Below are positions 11,535 through 25,574 of a stretch of 64,000 bases of DNA, piece by piece. A program made the position numbers and the translations under genes. Origin of the DNA: Periplaneta americana (lineage: Eukaryota > Arthropoda > Insecta > Blattodea > Blattidae); the NCBI RefSeq assembly GCF_040183065.1, contig NC_091123.1, positions 12,990,001 through 13,054,000 on the forward strand. The letters run 5' to 3'. Numbering within the stretch: position 1 is the stretch's first letter; each line of letters starts with the position of its first letter. Under the pieces are notes generated by a model that was not told the DNA's origin, did not search any database, and was given only the letters and a program-made list of their open reading frames with translations.

Positions 11535-12860
11535 GCATGTTTTATGACAAATTCAGTCGTTTAGAACGTGTTTCTTTGGATATTATTTTACATTTTTTGT
11601 CATTCCTAGTTTATACAGGGTGTAAACCATATAAAATGTCAACGGAATACTGGTGATTGAGCATAAATTACTGAACAAAGAAGTCTAATAAAATTTTTCT
11701 GTAAATTTTGTGGTTTCCCTAGAAAAAAATGTTACCTGTGAGTCTTAATTTTTTTTCCATTTTGAATCTTGCGTACACTACTTTTAACACTTGAATATAA
11801 GTAATTGATTAACTAGAGGACTTACTCATGTTAATTATGTAAGTCTGTGCGGCTTACAGCTGTTTCGGTGCTTCATCACACCATCCTCGGAGCCTACTAG
11901 ATCTCAGCATCATCTCGAACTTCTCTGCCTGTTGTGTGGGTGCATACAATAACATAAATGCGGACATGGAAATCCTACACATACAACCCAAGAACCAAAA
12001 CCTCAACACACTAGAACAATACGAAATATACAAAACACACTAAAACACACCCCGATCAAATTCTCAACACACAGATCAATTTCAGTACACACACACTATT
12101 TGACTCCACTTTTCAACAATCAAACGCACCCACACAACAGGCAGAGAAGTTCGAGATGACGCCGAGATCTAGTAGGCTCTGAGGATGGTATGATGAAGCA
12201 CCGAAACAGCTGTAAGTCGCACAGACTTACATAATTAACATGAGTAAGTCCGCTAGTTAATCAATTACTAATTTTTTTGGAAATGATAGTAGACCGTCGT
12301 TATTTACTTTGGTCCACCACGTACAGCTCACAGTGTTTCATGTTTTATGACAAATTCAGTCTTTTAGAACGTATTTTTTGTCATTCCTAGTTTATACAGG
12401 GTGTAAACGATATATATAGCCAAAGAAATACTGGTGATTGAGCATAAATTACTGAACAAAGAAGTCTAATAAAATTTTTCTGTAACATTTGTGGTTTCCC
12501 TAGAAAAAAATGTCCTGTGAGTCTAACTTTTTTGGAAATTATAGTAGACTGTCATTATTTACTTTGGTCCACCACGTACAGCTCACAGTGTTTGCATGTT
12601 TTATGACAAATTCAGTCTTTTAGAACGTGTTGCTTTGGATATTATTTTACATTTTTTGTCATTCCCAGTTTATACAGGGTGTGAACCATATAAAATGTCA
12701 AAGGGATACTGGTGATAGAGCATAAATTACTGAACAAACAAGTCTAATAAAAATTTTTCTGTTCTTTTGTAGTTTCCCTAGAAAAAAATGTTATCTGTCA
12801 GTCTAATTTTTTTTGGAAATTATAGTAGACCGTCAATATTTACTTTGGTCCGCCACGTAC
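11535..12860. repeat. About 257-bp tandem repeat, three copies, first interrupted by a foldback insertion
   Basis: The phrase tttatgacaaattcagtc occurs at 11541, 12343 and 12600. The copies run about 11535-11756, 12330-12575 and 12590-12850 and share tatacagggtgt and tactggtgattgagcataaa. The second and third copies are 257 bp apart. The first is separated by a 512-bp foldback element at 11757-12268. Inside intron 4. No coding potential seen. Confidence 0.85.
11757..12268 (-). mobile_element. Foldback element with 10-bp target duplication (family of three)
   Basis: Inverted arms (actagaggacttactcatg...tcgaacttctctgcctgttg and its reverse complement ending near 12250) surround a spacer of about 190 bp. 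One end carries an unpaired tail CCATTTTGAATCTTGCGTAC, shared with copies at 20434-20650 and 28611-28730. The flanks are taattttttt (11747-11756 and 12269-12278), a probable 10-bp target duplication in the host 257-bp repeat. The A/T-rich site makes this copy's duplication less certain than in the other two. Confidence 0.75.
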
Positions 12861-13039
12861 AACTCGCGCAAAAGATCTGAAAGCTTTGATACCATTGAGA
12901 TTTAAAAGACACATACCGGTTCTTGGCCAGGCATACAGTCCACTTGCAAAACATTTGCCAGTCGTTCTCTCGCTAATAGGTGCTTAAAGTGAATCTCATT
13001 TTGAGGAGTAGATTTAAAAATAATCAGTTTGTCCAAAAT

Positions 13040-13520
13040 CACATAATTGCTTTAATGTCATATCATCAGCAAACCTTAATGCACTTTTTTCTTCTTCCTC
13101 CTACTATCACTCCTCCCATATTCTTAAAACAGTTCTTTACTAAATCCTCCAAGTAGATGTTGAACAGTGATAAAGGGCATCCTTCATGTACCCTCTCCCC
13201 ATTTCACTTCCTTCTGACTTATTGTTTCATATAAAGATTACTTCTCACTTTCCAATCCACACCAATTTTCTTTAGGATCCACATCAATTTATTCCACTCT
13301 GTCAAAAGCCTTTTCTAGGTCCACAAATACTACATACACTTCTTTATTCTTCTCTCAATATATTTTTCGCCGATTGTTCATAGCAGTCCAATTGCATCTC
13401 TCGTACCTTTTCTCTTCCTGAAGCCAAACTGCTCTTCTTCCAACAATTCTTCCATCTTAGAATATAAGTATTTGCAAGAGAATCTTTGTAGAATGGGATA
13501 TTAGGCTGATAGTCCTGACC
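13040..13520 (-). pseudogene. LINE reverse-transcriptase remnant (minus strand)
   Basis: Read on the minus strand, pieces of a non-LTR reverse transcriptase appear in order: EEEQFGFRKRKGTRDAIG, then YVVFVDLEKAFDR, then GCPLSLFNIYLEDLV. Frames change between the pieces, so the copy is dead. It lies in intron 4 directly before kinase exon 5, in opposite orientation to the gene. Confidence 0.7.
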
Positions 13521-13657
13521 TCATTACATTTTTTGGCACGCTATATTTGGGACTTATTAGTTGTGTCTTACAGTTTATATTGCAAGCTACTCTTTTTAGT
13601 TTACCTGTTTTCTGTTCGATACGATATTGTTAGTAATGGTGTATTTATTGTGTCCAG

Positions 13658-13839
13658 AGCCGTACCTGCTGATCATGGAATACGTAATGTACGGCAAGTT
13701 GCTGGCCTTCCTCAGGGACCACCGCACACGCCAGCACTACTACAACTTCTCAGACGACTCTGATGCCCTCACATCGCGGGACCTCACCATCTTCGCCTAC
13801 TGTGTCGCCAGGGGCATGGAGTACCTTGGCACCAAAGGG
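13658..13839 (+). CDS. Cad96Ca: Receptor tyrosine kinase, visible exon 5: hinge and start of C-lobe
   Basis: 182 nt after ttgtgtccag, ending GGG|GTAAGG. The two leading bases complete a Glu codon with the last G of exon 4, then 60 full codons follow to phase 0. It encodes EPYLLIMEYVMYGKLLAFLR (hinge region), DHRTRQHYYNFSDDSDALTS (kinase-insert-like loop, very short) and RDLTIFAYCVARGMEYLGTK. The short insert and the GKL..LR..R..HY.N pattern again resemble Cad96Ca-type kinases; VEGF/PDGF or FGF receptors usually have a longer insert. Confidence 0.88.
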
Positions 13840-14604
13840 GTAAGGATATGATTCTGATACAATGCAGAGCCATAACCAGGCAGAATGGTCTGGATCTTAC
13901 TTAAACCAGACACAACAAAGCACGTTAATGCCATACTTCTTAAATTATTTAACCCCTGTCTCAGTTTTCACAGCATCTCATGAAGGTTTGACCCATTCAC
14001 AAACTCAGTATCAGCATATAAGACACAATCTGTCTTTCAGATCCATTTTTCAAAGAAAAAAAAAGTGCGTCTTATACGCCAGAAAATAGGGTATATCCTT
14101 TGGTTAGATGTCATCATATTGTAAACACTTCTGCACTTATCAGTATGAACACAAAATCTCTGTCTGTCCGATATCTGCCTCCAGATACTGCTGCTAGCTG
14201 CAGCGTCCACTCTGGCCCTGTACCTTCCACGTGCTTCACTAGAAAAGTCAGAAGTCTTTTCTTTTCTCATAAGTGATACCAAGAACGCACCACTTATGAG
14301 GCAACTAGGCCAGGAGATAATGGGGTAGGGTAGCCAGTTCCTTTCCCCCTCCATTGTATACATCACCGACTAGCTACATATTACACTAGTCAGACTTCAG
14401 ATGTATACAAACAATTGTTCTTCCTCTGACACATATCGTCAAGTGAGATATACTGCCTGATAATAGATTTACATATCAGCCAGAACCTCAATCAGAGGAT
14501 GGTTCTGATTTACGGGAATGAATTCAAGGGATAGCCCAGAGAGAAGAAATCCTCTCCATAGATCAAAAGTCCCCTCCCCAAAGATTTTAGGAGCAACTAA
14601 ACTG

Positions 14605-14815
14605 TTCCGGCATAGCTCAGTTGGAAAGAGCACTCAGCACATAGAGCTGAGAGGTCCCGAGTTCGATTCCCGGTGCCGGAACGAATTTTTCTCGAATTAA
14701 ATGATGATAATACACATTGGCTACTTCATAGTAGTCGTGTAATATTCAGTGAGGTAGGCGAGACCTCATATATAATGAATATGTGATGTCTTTTATTTCA
14801 GTTTTAAATGTTTTT
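14605..14815 (+). mobile_element. tRNA-derived SINE, family 1
   Basis: The head looks like a tRNA: acceptor TTCCGGC at 14605-14611 pairs with GCCGGAA at 14675-14681, A box TAGCTCAGTTGG, B box GTTCGATTCC. The next 120 bp (gaatttttctcg ... gaggtaggcgagacctcat ... atgtgatg) match the DNA following a second tRNA-like head at 40144, so this is a SINE and not a free tRNA gene. The anticodon loop lacks the usual T33. Confidence 0.8.
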
Positions 14816-15017
14816 AATACTACTTAAAAAATTAACGAATTCTATGTTTACAGTCAAATATAGACCAGCCTATACAGTAGTGGGTCTAAAGATTTTTTAA
14901 TTAAAACAGGAACTATACAGGATGAGTCATAAGTATGTTTGGAAAATGCGTGAGTGTGCTCGTGGATAAAAAATAAGAACAATTCCTTATATGAAAATTT
15001 GACGGAAAATGCTTATT

Positions 15018-15023
15018 ATTATT

Positions 15024-15082
<59 letters not shown>

Positions 15083-15084
15083 AG
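15018..15084. repeat. (ATC)n microsatellite
   Basis: About 22 CAT/ATC triplets in intron 5. A poly-His open frame across it is an artefact. Confidence 0.93.
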
Positions 15085-15245
15085 TCCAAAGCATATCTAT
15101 ATTAAAAAGCAAAATGGTTGCTTATGTCAACACCTGTGACCTCTCAGCTCATAACATAATGCCTAAGACATCAATCCCTTTAACATGACCTTTAACACTC
15201 TGTTTTGATTAAACTTGATCATTGAGAGTTGTGTGTCTTGTGCAG

Positions 15246-15374
15246 ATTGTACACCGTGACCTGGCAGCCCGCAATGTACTGGTGGACCACAACAAGATGT
15301 GCAAGATCGCTGACTTCGGCATGTCTAGGAACGTGCGGGAGACAGGTGACATGTACGAGCAGCGACACACCAAG
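15246..15374 (+). CDS. Cad96Ca: Receptor tyrosine kinase, visible exon 6: catalytic loop and DFG
   Basis: 129 nt (43 codons, phase 0), from gtcttgtgcag to AAG|GTCAGT. It opens with [20 protein letters not shown], containing the catalytic Asp of HRD and the AAR form typical of receptor-type tyrosine kinases. It continues [20 protein letters not shown] with the metal-binding DFG. The activation segment has a single Tyr (DMYEQR). All catalytic residues are intact, so an active enzyme is expected. Confidence 0.92.
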
Positions 15375-17821
<2,447 letters not shown>

Positions 17822-17964
17822 TAAAGGACCATGAAGCTCTTATACTACGTGAGAAGTAACCATGCCATAGAGACATCTGTAAGCTAGATTCAGTCAACAG
17901 ATTCCAACCATTTGTGTAGTTCCTTCTTCTATGGAGTTAGAAGTCCTTACAGAGATACAGGAAT

Positions 17965-19216
17965 TACTTACTTACTTACTTACAAATGGCTTTTAAGGAA
18001 CCCGAAGGTTCATTGCCGCCCTCACATAAGCCCGCCATCGGTCCCTATCCTGTGCAAGATTAAGCCAGTCTCTATCATCATACCCCACCTCCCTCAAATA
18101 CATTTTAATATTATCCTCCCATCTACGTCTCGGCCTCCCTAAAGGTCTTTTTCCCTCCGGTCTTCCAACTAACACTCTATATGCATTTCTGGATTCGCCC
18201 ATACGTGCTACATGCCCTGCCCATCTCAAACATCTGGATTTAATGTTCCTAATTATGTCAGGTGAAGAATACAATGCGTGCAGTTCTGTGTTGTGTAACT
18301 TTCTCCATTCTCCTGTAACTTCATCCCGCTTAGCCCCAAATATTTTCCTAAGCACCTTATTCTCAAACACCCTGAACCTGTGTTCCTCTCTCAGAGTGAG
18401 AGTCCAAGTTTCACAACCGTACAGAAGAACCGGTAATATAACTGTTTTATAAATTCTAACTTTCAGATTTTTGGACAGCAGACTGGATGATAAGAGCTTC
18501 TCAACCGAATAATAACACGCATTTCCCATAATTTAATTTCCTCCCGAGTGTCATTTATATTTGTTACTGTTGCTCCAAGATATTTGAATTTTTCCACCTC
18601 TTCGAAGGATAAATCTCCAATTTCTATATTTCCATTTCGTACAATATTCTGGTCACGAGACATAATCATATACTTTGTCTTTTCGGGATTTACTTCCAAA
18701 CCGATCACTCTACTTGCTTCAAGTAAAATTTCCGCGTTTTCCCTAATCGTTTGTGTATTTTCTCCTAACATATTCACGTCATCCGCATAGACAAGAAGCT
18801 GATGTAACCCGTTCAATTCCAAACCCTGCCTGTTATCCTGAACTTTCCTAATGGCATATTCTAGCGCGAAGTTAAAAAGTAAAGGTGATAGTGCATCTCC
18901 CTGCTTTAGCCCGCAGTGAATTGGAAAAGCATCAGATAGAAACTGACCTATACGGACTCTGCTGTATGTTTCACTGAGACACATTTTAATTAATCGAACT
19001 AGTTTCTTGGGAATACCAAATTCAATAAGAATATCATATAATACTTCCCTCTTAACCGAGTCATATGCCTTTTTGAAATCTATGAATAACTGATGTACTG
19101 TACCCTTATACTCCCATTTTTTCTCCATTATCTGTCGAATACAAAAAATCTGATCAATAGTCGATCTATTACGCCGAAAACCGCACTGATGATCCCCAAT
19201 AATTTCATCTACGTGA
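17965..19216 (-). mobile_element. 5'-truncated LINE on the minus strand (reverse transcriptase and C-terminal part)
   Basis: On the minus strand, from about 19216 down, it reads a reverse transcriptase: [34 protein letters not shown] and the catalytic [12 protein letters not shown], then [20 protein letters not shown] frameshift near 18520-18540 separates this from the second frame ([19 protein letters not shown] ... YGCETWTL ... RWAGHVARM), ending about 17993. The 3' end at 17965-17990 is a (TTAC)n run on the plus strand, i.e. the same GTAA tail as the copy at 6132-6856. It is inserted in intron 7, opposite to the gene. Endonuclease and the first part of the RT are missing. Confidence 0.9.
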
Positions 19217-19715
19217 GATACAGAAATATAAATTAAAATACTTCTTCAAATCAGAAAATATCTATACAAAGTGAACAATAAGTATACAATATTGCTAGTA
19301 ACTTCTTAAATTTTAATTTTACAAAAAAAAAAAGTTTTATACAAAAGCTGTTAGAGATAAACCATACAATATGATACCAGTGTTCGAAAAAATTTAGTTA
19401 CCGGTATTTAGGTATGCAGGGTGTGAGAGTAAACATTATTTTTTCAATGGCATTCTATATTAAAATTTACGTATTTCGAATTTCCATTAAATTTTACAAT
19501 GAATATGTAGAAATTTTACCCATTCACCCGTTCCTTATGACAAAATGCTCAGTTTAAAGTCCTCTACCATATGTACAATTTTGACCCTAAAGGTTTGAGA
19601 CACTCTGTATACATCACACACGCATGTACTGTATATGTATAGTTTTCTGTCTTGTTGTTGTCTGCTGTCTACCTCCTTGACACAGTATAGATACCCTCTC
19701 ATGTGTAACTTGCAG
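19217..19715 (+). other. End of intron 7, AT-rich
   Basis: No feature recognised before the acceptor aacttgcag of the last kinase exon. Confidence 0.6.
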
Positions 19716-20068
19716 GCTCGACGCCGTACCCCACAATGGGTGCACGGGAAGTGATGCGCCGGGTGCGGGATGGGTATCGGTTGGAGCGCCCCAGCCACTG
19801 CCGGGTGGAGCTGTTCCGGGTGATCGCCAAGTGTTGGCATGCAGACCCTGGCAAGAGGCCCGACTTCGCAGCCTTGCGGCATGAGATAGGGGCCCTCATA
19901 GAGGACAGCAAGGACGGAGGGGGCTACGTGGATCTCGAGAGCTTCGCCAGTGACGAGCACCACCATCATCACCACCACCATCACCACCATCATCACCACC
20001 CGGGGTCTGCACCCGCAGCTCTGGGCAGCCGCATCGCGTGTGACGAGGAGATTGTGGTGAACATGTGA
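19716..20068 (+). CDS. Cad96Ca: Receptor tyrosine kinase, last exon: end of kinase domain, poly-His tail, stop
   Basis: 353 nt from acttgcag; the first two bases complete the Gly split from exon 7. It encodes STPYPTMGAREVMRRVRDGY, RLERPSHCRVELFRVIAKCW and HADPGKRPDFAALRHEIGAL, the end of the catalytic domain (the CW....RP.F motif is intact). The cytoplasmic tail has GYVDLESF, a possible Tyr docking site, then a run of 14 His encoded by alternating CAC/CAT, and ends IACDEEIVVNM with TGA at 20066-20068. The His run is contained in the reading frame between conserved parts, so it is a real low-complexity tail and could vary in length between individuals. The sum of the exons gives at least 1299 residues. 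Confidence 0.9.
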
Positions 20069-20433
20069 CATAGCGCCATCTGGGTGTGAAGCTCACACCT
20101 GCCCACGAAGTGCGAGTTGCAGGTCCAGGGCCTTCGATTATTGTAATTAAGAACTGCAGGGAGGCCTTTGGCGGAAAGAGCAGCGAGAATAGAAGTTAGT
20201 AGACACGAAGTGTATCTGGAAATAGATAAAGAACACTCGTGCATATGTGGTCTCATGACATACAAAGTCCTCCGTGATCTAACGGTTATGGTTTCTAGAG
20301 TTCAAACCCGGTCGTGAGTATTGAATTTTTTTAACAAATATATCCTGAGTATGGCTCCCTCCTGGACGGAAGTAAAGCTAGGGGTCTTGTGCCATGCAAA
20401 TTTTGTGGAGTGCAAAAGAACCCCACGGTTAAT
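20069..20433 (+). other. 3' UTR region with a SINE-like fragment
   Basis: Directly after the stop codon the sequence stays GC-rich for about 100 bp and is presumably 3' UTR. At 20266-20400 a tRNA-like B-box piece (agagttcaaacccggtcgtg) is followed by SINE-like text (tggctccctcctggacggaa). No certain poly(A) signal was picked out. Confidence 0.45.
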
Positions 20434-20650
20434 AATTAATTGATGAACTAGTGGACTTACTCGTGTTAAATATGTAATATTTGTCCGGCTTACAGCTGTT
20501 TCAGTGCCTCACACACCATCATCAGAGCGTGAAGCACTGAAACAGCTGTAAGCCGGACAAATATTACATATTTAACACGAGTAAGTCCACTAGTTCATCA
20601 ATTAATTATATTCAAGTGTTAAAAGTGGTGTACGCAAGATTCAAAATGGA
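20434..20650 (+). mobile_element. Foldback element with 12-bp target duplication (family of three)
   Basis: The arms, about 20436-20510 and 20532-20608, are almost perfect inverted copies (attgatgaactagtggactt ... ; cggcttacagctgtttcagt) around a 20-bp loop. The right side carries the unpaired tail TTCAAGTGTTAAAAGTGGTG ending TTCAAAATGG, as in the two sister copies. The flanks cccacggttaat (20422-20433 and 20651-20662) form a perfect 12-bp target duplication. No ORF. Confidence 0.88.
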
Positions 20651-20662
20651 CCCACGGTTAAT

Positions 20663-21547
20663 GTTATGAGCAAAAGTGTATCATGGGACAACAGTAGCAA
20701 ATCAGGTTCTACAGCAGCTAATATGCAATACGTAAATTATTTTAGCCAGTCATCATTTCCGCTTGTCACAATCAGAATTTCAGGAGTAATGAATACTGTC
20801 CTGCAGACCTTACAGGGATCATTACCTCAGAAATGAAATGAAACTCAGCCAAACTAATAGAACTCCAGAAGAGTCTTATAAGCAAACGTTCTGATGGGGG
20901 GGGCAGATAAAAAAAGTTAAATTTTTTTCTTCCACCATGTTAATAATGTCAAAAGAAGTACTTATACAAATTTTGGCCACTTGACCGCAATTATAAGGGC
21001 CGTAAAAAATAAGTTCGCCAGGGTCCGTTAACAGAAAGAAAAAACACAATTTCATTGGACAAATTTATTGAAATAGACACAGCAATTGTTGAGCTGTTTT
21101 TTAACATATTTTCCATCGGAATTTAAACATTTCTCATATCATGGAATCGACAGTAACCTGCAACTTGTACTTGTGGAATGAGTAGCAAATGGCTGTTTCA
21201 GTTGTCACGTGACTTGCGTACAAAAAGTTCAACTGGCCTAATGGACTATAATTTTTAAATTACGCTAATCATTCCGTCCATTGTTTATTTTTCTGCAGTG
21301 TTGTCGAGTTCTTCTTCATCCTTCTAAACACATCTGCAGGAAATGTATCAAATTCAAATTCATGAATCATCAATCAAAAATCCTAATTTAAAAAATTAAT
21401 AAAATATTTATTTTTATTTATAAATATGTGACTGTAAATACTTTTCAATCAGATTATTTATTTTCAGTATAAATGAAACATGAAACAATTGCTTGAAATA
21501 ATTGTTTGTAACTGATGACAGTTGACAATCTAGCTTGAGAATTTCAT
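20663..21547. other. Intergenic AT-rich DNA, nothing recognised
   Basis: No exon, RNA or element ends recognised. Confidence 0.45.
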
Positions 21548-21729
21548 CAAGTCTAGTATATACAATCACGAAGCTTGAGTTGTTGAGGGTACTAGGAACA
21601 ATAGACTGTGCCGGTGCTATTTCGCATTGTCTATAATGAGGCGATAGTAGCGATCCTAGTGGTTAGCAACTATCTATGGATGCATATTGCCTACGTATTG
21701 AGCTTCGTGACTGTATATACTAGACTGTG
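21548..21729. mobile_element. 182-bp MITE, CACAGTCTA family, 7-bp target duplication
   Basis: The left end CAAGTCTAGTATATACAATC and the right end (reverse complement CACAGTCTAGTATATACAGT, continuing CACGAAGCT) are inverted copies of about 29 bp with few mismatches. The flanks atttcat at 21541-21547 and 21730-21736 are a perfect 7-bp target duplication. The same ends occur on a 963-bp copy at 40499-41461 and, fused, at 22503-22528. A 7-bp duplication with termini starting CA could fit the P superfamily, but no transposase is present to prove it. Confidence 0.88.
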
Positions 21730-22221
21730 ATTTCATTACATTTGTTACAGATGTGTGGAAAAGGATGAAAGATCTTATTGATACTAAAGTCATATCTTGA
21801 TATGCAACAATGTAGCCTAAATAAGCAAAACGTAAAATGTTAAATCAAGGTTAAGGGACAAAGAGTAGGATTTAAGGCCAGTAGACATCATATTGTTTGC
21901 TTTGAGAAATGTGTAGCTACAAATAACTACACAATGTCCACTGGAAGAAACTTTTTATGACAGTTTCCACTTGATGTTCCTACAGTAAACATGCACAATG
22001 ACATCTATATACTGACGTGTGCATTCAGAACAAGAAATGATGTAGCTGCAATAAAGAAGGAACAGTGTTGACTCGTTCAGGAGGAGTTCAGACTGGGTAT
22101 TTTTCCTTCATTGAATATTTTAAAACATGATGTTTTGTGAGTTGGATCTATCTTTATCCTTAGGTGAAATCTTACTTGTTGTAGTCATTAAAATAGCTAA
22201 ATTTCATCCGTAAAATAGAGT

Positions 22222-23151
22222 AAAGGCTGGTTCACAATAAACCGGGAACGAGAACCAGAATGAAAACGAGAAGCAGAGGACGTGAATATGAAAATTTTTG
22301 ATTCACAATAAACCGAGAACGTAGACGACTGTGCGTATCGATATGCATGTCAATAACGATATGTAAAGTCGATATTACGCATTCTGATGTTATTTGTGTA
22401 TAATTGACCAATGGCGTTCTCTCATGAGTACAAGGCAGCCAACATAAACACAGGTTAACCAACTTCGAAATTTCAACTGAAACGTTTCATTAGGTACAGT
22501 ACCACAGTCTAATATATATTAGACTGTGACGGTACTATAAATGTGCCCATGCATCTTTATTATCACAACCTATTTTAAGTCTACCATAACGTAAAATAAT
22601 TAGAGAAGAAACATTTGTAATAGAACAAAAATGAACACAACAGTAGTTAATGAATTGAAACATGAATATGTAGTGTGTAATACAACCAGTACAGTAATAA
22701 AATATGATTCACTTACGATCGGTGTTCAAAGACGCAGCTATTAAAAGCCACGTATTCTCCTTCATTTTCTCATCTTTACACGAGGCACGCCGCTTATCGT
22801 AAACGTGAGGATTTTCCTCAACACTCAAAATTAGAATCTCATCAAATAAAACTTGATCCATGATGCACAGCACAGAACAAAATAATGCATAGGTTATGTC
22901 ACGGTCTTCTTGCTACAAAATATACTACGACGAAATAGCTTTTAGATGGCAATAGAATGAATCTAGTGGACTGTGATCGGAAACATAAACGCCAAAGTTG
23001 AAACTTGGCCAACTCTCTGTTCCCGATCCTGGGCTCCGGCAAGCTTTTCGTTAATTGTGAATGCTCACATTTAAATGTACACATTTTAACAATTTTACCG
23101 TTTTCGTTTTCGTTCCGATTCTCATTTCCGGTTTATTGTGAACCAGCCTTT
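22222..23151. mobile_element. 930-bp MITE-like element with 24-bp perfect terminal inverted repeats
   Basis: 22222-22245 (AAAGGCTGGTTCACAATAAA plus CCGG) is repeated exactly in inverted form at 23128-23151. Purine-rich GAGAACCAGAATGAAAACGA repeats lie inside, and a second internal copy of ttcacaataaaccg follows at about 22301. No clear target duplication and no transposase ORF. It hosts the 26-bp palindrome at 22503-22528. Confidence 0.85.
22503..22528. mobile_element. 26-bp palindrome made of two fused CACAGTCTA-family ends
   Basis: The half CACAGTCTAATAT is followed immediately by its exact reverse complement. The same terminal sequence starts the MITEs at 21548 and 40499. Flanks acagtac (22496-22502) and acggtac (22529-22535) look like a 7-bp target duplication with one mismatch. 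It is best read as an element that lost everything but its outer 13 bp at each end. Confidence 0.75.
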
Positions 23152-23752
23152 CTAATACTTTCAGTGAGTGAGATTCATTTTTCTCCTGAAGATGAATATA
23201 ATTCCAACCTTCGAAACGTCATAAGGGTCCTTCCTTGAGGGTGCTAATCCTTGTGCCTTGATTTACTGCATCCATTAAAAAAAGTGATAAACAAAGTTAC
23301 ATTTTTGCATAATAATTACTCCAAATATTTTAAATACATGGACTGGTATACATATGGATATCTGTATGCATATCTGTCTATTAAATTAGAGAAACTTGAT
23401 AAATTAAATCACGTTCAACAAATGATGAACATGAGTTATAGGCCAGTTGAATGGGCTATCGAAGTGTTGCTGATGAAGGGGCAGTATAACAGATCATTGC
23501 TGGAAAAATGCTCTGGGTGAATTGCTTATGAATGTCTAATATTGGTCCACAGATCAAGAGATAATGTCCTTGGAGTGAATGATGTTAGTTATGGTTTTCC
23601 TTCATGAATAAAACACAGAATTCACTGAAAAGTCTATGGTGTTAGAATGGCGTTACAAAATATCTGTGCAATTAATTTTTTAAGGAAGAAAATAACTCAA
23701 AAACTTGATTTTTGCTACTGTTTGAAACATGGGCATCACCAGAAATATTTAC
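23152..23752. other. No recognised feature
   Basis: An open frame of 89 codons (23251-23520) has no recognisable motif (for example NHVQQMMNMSYRPVEWAIEV). It could be a decayed coding remnant but there is no support from splice sites or neighbours. Confidence 0.35.
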
Positions 23753-24582
23753 GGGGAGAGGATGAAATTTTTGATGAAAAATGACTAAATTAAAAAAAAA
23801 AAAATCTTTAAAATACTCTGTCATATGTGTGGCTCGCCATTTTTAAACTTCCTGCATTATGGATTTTTAAATCATGCGCCCACTTTTATTGTTGTTTCCG
23901 GTAAATTAAATTTTCAAAAATTCTTCCCTTCCTTTAAAATACCCTTTGATATGTGTGGAATGCATTGCATAACATATTGTGGGTATTTGTGCCCTTATCG
24001 GCTGTTGAGACGTCATTTTTAAACTTCCTGCACTAAGGATTTTTAAATCACATGCCCGCTTTTATCAGTTTCCAGTAACTTCATTGTTTTTGCTACATTG
24101 CCAGATAAAATTAATATAATTTCTGAACTATTAAAGATCCATGGATGAAATTTAGAACACACATTCTTTAGACTATTAGGAAACTTTTTTCTGTAACAGA
24201 ATTTTGTTAATTCATTTCATATTAAAAATACGTCCGTTTGTTTGCAAGAAAGGAAATCAGAAAATTGTTACTCAATTTTAATTGTTTATTTTACAAACGT
24301 AGGGACTAATATCAAAATTTTGTTATAGACAGTTTGTAGAACATACTTTTGCAAATACATTGCAAAAACTGTTTGAATCTATCTTTAATATCGGTTTAGA
24401 TATATCAGTTTTAGTACAATACTGCATTGGATATATTCTTTTTCAAATTTGGGCCCCAAATAATTTTTTTTTTTTTTCAAAATACTTTTATTCGGTTGAG
24501 TTACCACAGCTATGAGCTCTCTACATACAAAAAATTAATAATTTACACCAAATAGGAAAAAAATACCATCCTCTCCCCTTAA
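23753..24582. mobile_element. Possible MITE with GGGGAGAGGATG ends
   Basis: GGGGAGAGGATG at about 23753 is mirrored by CATCCTCTCCCC near 24570. Inside, the phrase gccatttttaaacttcctgc is present twice (about 23837 and 24015). Boundaries and superfamily are unknown. Confidence 0.4.
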
Positions 24583-25226
24583 GAGGGAGAGAAAATATTA
24601 TTTTCGTGAAACTGGTACTTTAACTGTGCAATAGGTAAATGCTAGATGTTACCACAGCACAGCTGACATTTTTCACGGTTCTTTCACATTTACAATGTCT
24701 AAAACCGCTTCTTATAAATATTTAAACATATTACAGCCATAGAAGACTTTTCTTGTATTGCATGGGTGATAACACTTGTTTCAATGAGTGCAGAGAAATA
24801 AATTATCTTTGAAAATGTCAGTAAATATGTTTAAACTGCACCTCGAAGAAAAATTAGCTAAAATAATCTCATATAGCCTTGTTAAATTAACTTAATATTA
24901 GAATCCTTGTAGTAAGACATTCTATACCTCTTGCTGATGCCTTTGTAAATCTGTTACGAGTTAGAGTTTCTTTTTAATTTAAACTGTGATGCATTGATTC
25001 GAACCATTGTGCCTCACTTTCTATTTTGTTTCTGTCTTGTTATGTCTGAGGTTTCTAAGATCGTATAAAAAGTATGCTTAAAAAACATCTACATCCTTTC
25101 TCAAATTGAGACGTTGGCCTGTAGAGACATCTGTCCGCAAACTAATGGAACTTTCTGGGTTGAGAAACAACTGGACTGTAATTCTGCCTGGATCAGGGTT
25201 TTTGTTTTTCAAGGAAACTATGAGGA

Positions 25227-25262
<36 letters not shown>

Positions 25263-25574
25263 CTTTATAAATTCTGTTACTCTTTGCCGGATTTGAACTC
25301 ACAATCCTTGATTTAGAGTACATACACTAGACTACTCAAGGTGATATGTCATGCAATTTAATGCCAGTCTCTGTAGTAACATTCTTGCAACTTACTGTTG
25401 TACCTTAACATGGACTACAATCAATTTAAGGTTGGAGTTTCAAGTTTGTAATGCTACCCTCTGTTAGGAATATTTCTCCAGGACAGCATTGCTCAGACAT
25501 TTAAAAACTCAGGATATCTTTAAATAATTTCAGAAATTATCCTGATTACCATAAACTATCAATCTGTTACAGTA
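24583..25574. other. AT-rich DNA with a poly-T run, no gene recognised
   Basis: Contains T(n) at 25231-25259. It is followed by gccggatttgaactcacaat, which could be the reverse complement of a tRNA-like B box from another SINE. Not certain. Confidence 0.4.

Larger units (their letters stand above)
13840..15245 (+). other. Intron 5 of the receptor kinase
   Basis: Holds an inverted fragment of the 11.17 kb repeat (14284-14354), a piece near 14060-14092 (aaaagtgcgtcttatacgcc) resembling pogo-type element ends, a tRNA-derived SINE (14605-14815) and an (ATC)n run (15018-15084). Confidence 0.75.

Noticed and set aside
14605-14681. tRNA gene with a perfect 7-bp acceptor stem
   Set aside because: The following 120 bp are shared with a second tRNA-like copy at 40144, and the anticodon loop lacks T33, so it is a SINE head.
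19535-20265. Minus-strand frames of up to 178 codons over the last kinase exon
   Set aside because: Shadows of the GC-rich exon, including antisense of the His run.
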